NCBI GenBank assembly: GCA_963755815.1
Contig: CAVWLF010000001.1
Coordinates: 124,001 to 188,000 of the forward strand
Reading direction: 5' to 3'
DNA length: 64,000 nucleotides
Source: Palsa-506 sp963755815
GTDB taxonomy: Bacteria; Actinomycetota; Actinomycetes; Streptosporangiales; Streptosporangiaceae
Below the pieces are notes generated by a model. The model worked only from the letters and a program-made list of their open reading frames with translations, had not been told where the DNA came from and made no database searches. The translations under genes and the position numbers were made by a program. Positions 58,744-64,000 of this stretch are shown here, in pieces. The stretch's first letter is position 1; every line of letters starts with the position of its first letter.

Positions 58744-60246
58744 TCAGGTCCCGGCTGATGGCCGGGGCCGGGGCGCAGCTGGCTTGCCTTTCCCGCCCAT
58801 GGCCCGGCGGCAGCGTCGCCGCGGGAGGCCAGTCTCGCCGGGCCGCTGGGCCGGGACGGAGCGGACCGCGCGCGACTCGTTGCTGGCTATCCACAGATGC
58901 GTGGCGGCCAGGGCGCGCCACGGATAGCATCGCCGGCCGAGTTCACCGACGGCACCCGCCGAGAATGCTCCGCGGATGGCCTGGCCGAGATCGATGTCGG
59001 CCACGGGGAAGGCGTCGCGTTCGCCGAGCCGCAGCGCAATGTAGTGCGCGCAGCGAGCTCCGATACCGTCGATCACGGTCAGCGAGTCGATGAGCTGGTC
59101 GAGGCCGACACTGCGATCGAGCCGGAGCTGGCGGCTGGCCACGGCGGTGGCGAAGGACCGCATCGCGATCGCCTGCGGGCCGCCCAGCCCCAGCGCGGCG
59201 AGGCGGGCGGGATCGGCTTCCGCGACAGCTTCCGGCGAGGGGAACGTATGCGTGAGCCGCAGCTCGCCAAGCCCCGGGACCGGGCCGCCGAGCAGCCGCA
59301 CGAGCTGCGCGGTGCTCGCCGCGGCCGCTTCAGCGGCCTTCTGCTGGCCGAGGATGGCCCGCACCCCGGCTTCGAAGGGATCCCAGCTGCCCGGAGCCCG
59401 AACCCCCGGCCGGGCCTTAATAAGCGGCCCGATCAGCGGATCGGCCGCCAGGTAGCTACTCGGCTCGGCCAGATCGTCATCCAGGCCGGCGATCTGCCGG
59501 GCGCGGCTGACGATGTGCAGCAGGCCCGCCCAGTGCGGCAGGTGCACCCGCAGCATCAGGTAATCAGCCCCGCCGGGGAGTAGTTCAAGCATGCCGGGGT
59601 CGCCCTCGACGATGACCGTACGCCGGTAGCAGTCGGCCGACACGTGCTCCACGCCGGGGATAGCCTGCGCGGCCAGGCAGCGCGTCAGCGCCTCCCAGTC
59701 GAATGGACCGCGAAATGACAGCCGAAGCGGGAGGCCGCCGTCGGTGGCCAGCCGGCCGGATGCGCGCCCCGGGGCCCGCAGCTCGCGCGGCGTCGCCCGG
59801 AACACCTCCTTGAATGACCGGTTGAGCTGGCGGAGGCTGCCGAAGCCCGCGGCGAATGTGATCTCCGTGATCGACATCTCGGTGTCGTCAAGCAGCCGGC
59901 GGGCGAAGTGCGCCCGGCAGGAGCGAGCCACCTGGTCGGGTGTTGCGCCCACGTGCGCTAGAAACAGGCGGCGCAGGTGCCGCCCGGATATCCCGAGCCG
60001 GGCGCCGAGGGCGGCCTCGGTGCCGCCGTCAAGAGCGCCATCCACGATCATCCGCACCGCCCGGCAGGCCAGTTCGGGCCCGTTCCAGCCGACCGGCTGA
60101 CCGAGACGGCAAGGCCGGCACTCGAGGCAGGTCCGGTGGCCGGCCGCCGGGGTAGCGAACCGCTCGGCATTCTCCGGCCCGGGCCGTCCGCCGCTCCCAG
60201 GCCGGCAGTAGATGCCGGTAGTGGCTACCGCGCCGAACATCTCCAT
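58744..60246 (-). CDS. alkA: Ada-type regulator fused to AlkA-like 3-methyladenine DNA glycosylase, with an incomplete Ada zinc domain
   Basis: A 500-residue DNA-alkylation-repair protein in three modules. Residues about 5-50 are the end of the Ada methyl-acceptor domain (TTGIYCRP...TCLECRPC). Residues about 65-155 are an AraC-type double helix-turn-helix. Residues about 170-470 are AlkA_N plus a helix-hairpin-helix glycosylase, with VIDGIGARCAHYIALR and a catalytic Asp in FPVADIDLG. The Ada part lacks its first about 25 residues, and the second zinc cysteine of CRPxC is Ser, leaving three of four ligands. Regulation by phosphotriester transfer may therefore be lost. ATG 60246 is the best start; upstream frames show no Ada sequence. 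Confidence 0.87.
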   Translation of the reverse strand: MEMFGAVATTGIYCRPGSGGRPGPENAERFATPAAGHRTCLECRPCRLGQPVGWNGPELACRAVRMIVDGALDGGTEAALGARLGISGRHLRRLFLAHVGATPDQVARSCRAHFARRLLDDTEMSITEITFAAGFGSLRQLNRSFKEVFRATPRELRAPGRASGRLATDGGLPLRLSFRGPFDWEALTRCLAAQAIPGVEHVSADCYRRTVIVEGDPGMLELLPGGADYLMLRVHLPHWAGLLHIVSRARQIAGLDDDLAEPSSYLAADPLIGPLIKARPGVRAPGSWDPFEAGVRAILGQQKAAEAAAASTAQLVRLLGGPVPGLGELRLTHTFPSPEAVAEADPARLAALGLGGPQAIAMRSFATAVASRQLRLDRSVGLDQLIDSLTVIDGIGARCAHYIALRLGERDAFPVADIDLGQAIRGAFSAGAVGELGRRCYPWRALAATHLWIASNESRAVRSVPAQRPGETGLPRRRCRRAMGGKGKPAAPRPRPSAGT

Positions 60247-60443
60247 TTGTCCAGATATACCGGCGGGCTGCCGTGGGGAACAGACATATCCGGACCAGGT
60301 AAGTCTCAGTCCGCAAACGTTGAGATTGCGTTCCAGAAACAACGCCGGTCGTGACCGGATATGGCGAGCCCGGCCGCCCGGAGGGCGACCACCCTGACAG
60401 TCATGTTCGCCCGGGATCGCGCTGATCGGACCGGCGACGCCCG

Positions 60444-62282
60444 ATGAGCCTGGCCGGGCCGGCCGGGACCGCGGCGGCCGGGGTCGTCGTGACGGCCGCC
60501 ACGGCGGCCGTCCTCTGGTTCGCCTCGTCCCTCCATGAGGTGCCGGTGCCGGTGCAGCGCGCCTACCGATGGTTCACGGTGGCCGCGGTGGCCTGGGGAG
60601 CGGGCTTCGTCGCTCAGCAGGCACTGGCCGGCCCGCTTGGCGAGACCGCCGTACCGCTGACGGTCGGTGACCTTCCCTCACTGCCCGCCCTGCTCGCGAT
60701 GGTCGCCGGGCTCGGGGCGCTGGCGTCGGCCCGCCCGGAGGCGGCCACGGCCGCTCCGGCGCCGGGCGTCGCGATGAAACGACTGGCGGATGGCTACGTG
60801 CTGGCCGCCGCGCTCTTCGTCATTGGCTGGGTCACGCTGTTCGGATCGATCTACCAGGAGTCCGGGGAGCGGGCGGGCGCATTCGCGCTGGCTCTCGCTC
60901 ATCCGCTGGCCGACCTGGCCGTGCTCGGGATGGTCCTGCCATCTGCGGTCATCGCGGGCCAGCCGGGACTGGCGCCCTTCCTCGCCCTGGCCGCGGTGGC
61001 GGTGAGCGACGCGCTGGCGGTCGGGGCGAAGATCGACGCCGCGAGCCCGGGGCTCTGGGCCCAGCTCCTGCTACTCTCCGCGTTCGGCCTGCTCGCCGCG
61101 GTACCGCTGATCAACTCACGCCTGGCCCGGCCGCCCCCGCACCGCCCGATGGCGGGCGCGCGCCCGCTCGGCCGCCATCGCCAGGCCGGGGATGCGGGCA
61201 TGACCGCCCTGGTCGCCACGCTCGCCGCGGCGACTGCCGCCGTGGTGATCATCTCCTGGGCGCTGGCGGGCGGGTCGGCCATCGAGCCCGCCGTGGCGCT
61301 GGCCGGCGGCCTGGCCGTGCTCGCGCTGGCCGCCAGGACCACCGGGCTGATCGTCCGGGAAAAAGCGGTAACTGTCACGCAATTCCAGGCGGGGAGCCAT
61401 TTCCGTGAGCTTTCCGAGCGTATTACCGACATGGTGCTGGTCTGTGATTTCGATGGCACGATCAGGTATGCCAGCCCGGCGGTATCCGAGTATGGCTATG
61501 CACCGGAAAAGCTAGCCGGAATGACCTTCGCCGACCTCATCCATCCCGAGGACCTGCCCGGCGTCATCGGGTTCGCCCGGGCGGCGGCCCGGCGGCCACC
61601 GGCGCCGGATCGCTTCCCGTGCCGGGTGCGGGCATCCGACGGGACCTGGCGTTATACCGAGTCCACGGTGTCGCGCTACCGGGAGGCGGGCGAACCTGAC
61701 CAGTTGCTAGTCACGGCCAGGGACGTCAGCGAGCAGGTGGCGCTGCGCGGCCAGGTGACGCACCTGACCTTTCACGACGGGCTCACCGGGCTGCCCAACC
61801 GCACGTACCTCGAGCAGCGGGCCAAGGACCTGCTCGGCGGCGGCATGCCGCCGGCCGCGGCTGAGCCGGCCGCGGCCGGGGTCATCCTGCTCGATCTCGA
61901 CGGGTTCGCGGGTGTTAACGACACGGTCGGGCACGGTGGCGGTGATCTGCTGCTGACTCAGGCTGCGCGCCGGATCCGTGCGGCGGTACCGCCGCACGAC
62001 ACGGTGGCCCGGTGGGGCGGGGACGAATTCGCGGTGCTGGCGGAGAACGCTAACGGCGCCCAGAAGATCGTAGATATCGGCGAACGGCTGGCTGCGTCCA
62101 TCGCCGCCACGGCGTTCCACGTCGCGGGCCGCGATGTGTCGCTGACGGCCAGCGTGGGCGTGGCCATCGCCGATGGTGACGACCCGGGTGACCTGCTGCG
62201 CAACGCGGACGTGGCGATGTCCCGGGCCAAGCAGGCCGGCGGCCGGGTGGAGGTTTTCGGGCGCTCGCACCCACCCGCCTGA
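60444..62282 (+). CDS. Membrane-anchored PAS-GGDEF protein (putative diguanylate cyclase)
   Basis: A 612-residue protein. The N-terminal half has eight or more hydrophobic helices. A PAS domain follows at about residues 325-435 (RITDMVLVCDFDGTIRYASPAVSEYGYAPEKL...TFADLIHPED). A GGDEF domain occupies about 445-605. The active site is RWGGDEFAVL with the metal-binding DLDGFAGVND and LTGLPNRTYLEQR. The I-site RxxD is not obvious. There is no EAL or HD-GYP domain. It probably makes cyclic di-GMP in response to a membrane or PAS signal. Single gene with its own promoter. Confidence 0.9.
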   Translation: MSLAGPAGTAAAGVVVTAATAAVLWFASSLHEVPVPVQRAYRWFTVAAVAWGAGFVAQQALAGPLGETAVPLTVGDLPSLPALLAMVAGLGALASARPEAATAAPAPGVAMKRLADGYVLAAALFVIGWVTLFGSIYQESGERAGAFALALAHPLADLAVLGMVLPSAVIAGQPGLAPFLALAAVAVSDALAVGAKIDAASPGLWAQLLLLSAFGLLAAVPLINSRLARPPPHRPMAGARPLGRHRQAGDAGMTALVATLAAATAAVVIISWALAGGSAIEPAVALAGGLAVLALAARTTGLIVREKAVTVTQFQAGSHFRELSERITDMVLVCDFDGTIRYASPAVSEYGYAPEKLAGMTFADLIHPEDLPGVIGFARAAARRPPAPDRFPCRVRASDGTWRYTESTVSRYREAGEPDQLLVTARDVSEQVALRGQVTHLTFHDGLTGLPNRTYLEQRAKDLLGGGMPPAAAEPAAAGVILLDLDGFAGVNDTVGHGGGDLLLTQAARRIRAAVPPHDTVARWGGDEFAVLAENANGAQKIVDIGERLAASIAATAFHVAGRDVSLTASVGVAIADGDDPGDLLRNADVAMSRAKQAGGRVEVFGRSHPPA

Positions 62283-62551
62283 CAGGCCTCACGGCCCGGC
62301 CGCCGGAGTCACGATTCGTGTGCCATCGAGTCACGATCGGGATAAGCACGGCTCCTTGTCCGGATCTGGCTAGCCGGATCCGGCGGCCGCAAATCAGCCT
62401 GAGGCCATGCAGAACACCACGACATGACGCTCCGGCCGGCAGCCATCCTGCCGGCCGGCGCGGCTGGTTCGCGGGCTGGCTGCCGGACGCCTGAACGGGC
62501 CCGGGGTGCCGCGATCTGGAGCGCGTACGCGCCATAACGGAAGGAGCGCAG
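62283..62551. other. Intergenic region before the last solute-binding protein
   Basis: A 269-bp stretch without a gene. It holds several short GC-rich inverted repeats, and a perfect 12-bp palindrome gcgcgtacgcgc (62521-62532) immediately before the ribosome-binding site of the next gene. No recognised operator family. Confidence 0.5.
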
Positions 62552-64000
62552 ATGTTCAGAGGTGGCAGGAAATGGCGCTTTGCCGGGCTGGCCGCGGTCG
62601 CCGCGATCGCCATGGTGGCCGCGGGTTGCGGCGGCAGCAGCAGCCCATCAAGCTCGTCGGGTTCGTCGGGCACCCCGGTCAATGGCGGGACGGCGACGGT
62701 CGCGCTGCCGGCCGGCGTCACCTATGACTGGATCTTCCCCTTCTATGCGATTACGAACGCGAGCGTCTACAACTCCCAGCAGTTCCAGTTCCTGATGTTC
62801 CGGCCGCTGTACATGTTCGGCAACAACACCAATACCTCGGTGACCGTCAACTACCCGCTGTCGCCCGCCAACGCCCCGGTGTACAGCAACGGCGGCAAGA
62901 CCGTGGTCGTCACTATGAAGGGCTGGAAGTGGTCCAACGGCGAGACCGTCGACGCCAAGGACCTGGTCTTCTACCTGAACATGACGGAGGCGGAGAAGGC
63001 GAACTGGTACGCCTACTCCAAGGGCCTGCTGCCCGACAACATCGTCTCCTACAAGGCCACCGGGGCCAACCAGGTCACCTTCCAGCTCAACAAGCCCTAT
63101 TCCAGCCTCTGGTACACCTATAACCAGCTGGCCGAGCTCACTCCGATGCCGATGGCCTGGGATGTCACCAGCCTGACCGGCAAGCCGGGCAGCGGCGGCT
63201 GCACCACCGACAGCGCCGCGGACAACTGGGCCAAATGCAAGGCCGTCTACACCTTCCTCACCGCCCAGTCGAAGCAGTCTGCGACCTATGCGACTAGCCC
63301 GCTCTGGTCGGTGGTGGACGGGCCGTGGAAGCTGTCCCACTTCAGCACGACGGGCAATGTGACCATGGTGGCCAACAAGGCGTACTCCGGCAGCCCGAAG
63401 CCGAGGCTGGCGGCGATCAAGTTCGTGCCGTTCACCGCTGACTCGGCCGAGTACACGGCGCTGAAGACCGGACAGGTCGACATCGGCAACATCCCGGCCG
63501 CGGACCTGCCGCAAAAGCCGGCCAACTCGCCGCTGCCGGCCACCGACCCGCTGGGCCCCGGCCACTACCTGGAACCGTTCTTTTCCTACGGCATCCAGTA
63601 CATGCAGCCGAACTTCAACAATCCGACCGTGGGCTTCATGGTCCGGCAGTTCTATATCCGGCAGGCCATGCAGGAGGCCTTCGATCAGCCCGGCATCAGC
63701 AAGGCGATCTGGCGCGGATACGCGATCCCGACCTCGGGGCCGGTCCCGAACGTGCCGCCGAACCAGTGGACGCCGCCGATCCAGCGCGAGAACAACGGCC
63801 AGGGCGCGTACCCGTTCAGCCTCTCGAAGGCGACGGCGCTGCTGACCAGCCACGGCTGGGCCAAGGTGGGCGGCGTGATGACCTGCCAGGACCCGGCCAA
63901 GTGCGGCACCGGCATCACGAAGGGCCAGCAGCTGAAGTTCACGGTGACCTACGAGACCGGCATAGCCGCCGCCACGGCGATGTGGCAGGTCTACAAGTCC
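62552..64000 (+). CDS. ABC transporter solute-binding lipoprotein, family 5 (3' end cut by window edge)
   Basis: The first 483 residues of an Opp/Dpp-class binding protein. The start ATG follows aaggagcgcag. The signal peptide ends with the lipobox MVAAGC, then a Ser/Gly linker. Family-5 features include KGWKWSNGETVDAKDLVFYLN and VRQFYIRQAMQEAFDQPG. It is probably the first gene of another transporter operon to the right. The ligand is unknown. It shares the fold, but not close sequence, with the protein at 35301-36989. Confidence 0.9.
   Translation, partial: MFRGGRKWRFAGLAAVAAIAMVAAGCGGSSSPSSSSGSSGTPVNGGTATVALPAGVTYDWIFPFYAITNASVYNSQQFQFLMFRPLYMFGNNTNTSVTVNYPLSPANAPVYSNGGKTVVVTMKGWKWSNGETVDAKDLVFYLNMTEAEKANWYAYSKGLLPDNIVSYKATGANQVTFQLNKPYSSLWYTYNQLAELTPMPMAWDVTSLTGKPGSGGCTTDSAADNWAKCKAVYTFLTAQSKQSATYATSPLWSVVDGPWKLSHFSTTGNVTMVANKAYSGSPKPRLAAIKFVPFTADSAEYTALKTGQVDIGNIPAADLPQKPANSPLPATDPLGPGHYLEPFFSYGIQYMQPNFNNPTVGFMVRQFYIRQAMQEAFDQPGISKAIWRGYAIPTSGPVPNVPPNQWTPPIQRENNGQGAYPFSLSKATALLTSHGWAKVGGVMTCQDPAKCGTGITKGQQLKFTVTYETGIAAATAMWQVYKS

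Noticed and set aside
62521..62532. 12-bp palindrome gcgcgtacgcgc as an operator
   Set aside because: Self-complementary GC-only stretches of this length are common here, and no second copy or regulator supports it.
1..64000. Mobile elements, prophage, CRISPR arrays, biosynthetic gene cluster
   Set aside because: I saw no transposase, integrase, phage structural gene, regularly spaced repeat-spacer array, or NRPS/PKS/terpene core gene. The short tandem repeats have no spacers.

Overview
The window is very GC-rich chromosomal DNA from an actinomycete. Supporting signs are the mycothiol ligase gene mshC, a class II DAHP synthase, a tmsA/tmsB pair for 10-methyl branched fatty acids, an orn gene, MEP-pathway isoprenoid genes, and frequent GTG/TTG starts. 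I cannot name the genus. I see no phage, transposase, integrase or CRISPR array. The gene content looks like core and nutrient-uptake chromosome.

Layout. 1-3.7 kb: a ribose-type sugar ABC transporter (permease cut by the window edge, binding protein broken by two frameshifts), a lac-operator-like palindrome and a DeoR regulator. 3.7-7.3 kb: ispG-rseP-dxr. 7.5-8.9 kb: DAHP synthase. 8.9-11.7 kb: tmsB-tmsA. 11.8-14.1 kb: an oxidase remnant, an Asp/Glu-racemase-like gene and a DUF4192 gene. 14.6-18.6 kb: secreted aldose epimerase behind a second lac-like operator, then a dimethylglycine-dehydrogenase-type enzyme. 18.7-24 kb: RHH regulator, mshC, amidase, DinB protein, EamA exporter. 24-29.9 kb: large membrane protein, YbaK-type deacylase, CPBP protease, methyltransferase and small proteins.

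30-43.4 kb is the most striking part: a divergent sugar regulon around a 27-bp palindrome at 33807-33833. Leftward run a PfkB kinase, a GH4 glycosidase and a ROK repressor. Rightward run a ROK sugar kinase, an Opp/Dpp-type ABC importer (binding protein, two permeases, two ATPases), a second GH4 glycosidase and a BadF/BadG-type kinase. GH4 6-phosphoglycosidases normally follow PTS uptake. Here no PTS gene is present, and three ATP-dependent kinase families sit beside an ABC importer. My inference is that a saccharide is imported unphosphorylated, then phosphorylated and cleaved inside the cell.

43.4-64 kb: GT39-like membrane protein, prolyl-iminopeptidase, SnoaL-flavin monooxygenase fusion, PPK2, VOC protein, a TrmH-nitroreductase-methyltransferase operon, a secreted binding-protein/vWA fusion, APH-type kinase, a degenerate amidase-like protein, a MocR/PNPOx divergent pair, orn, tRNA-His, an Ada-AlkA fusion with an incomplete Ada domain, a membrane GGDEF protein, and the start of another family-5 solute-binding protein.

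Two window-wide themes recur. One is single-base frame breaks in otherwise well-conserved genes (1868, 2030, about 26140, about 42540), which may be assembly errors. The other is many short 14-21 bp tandem duplications, some in frame inside genes.
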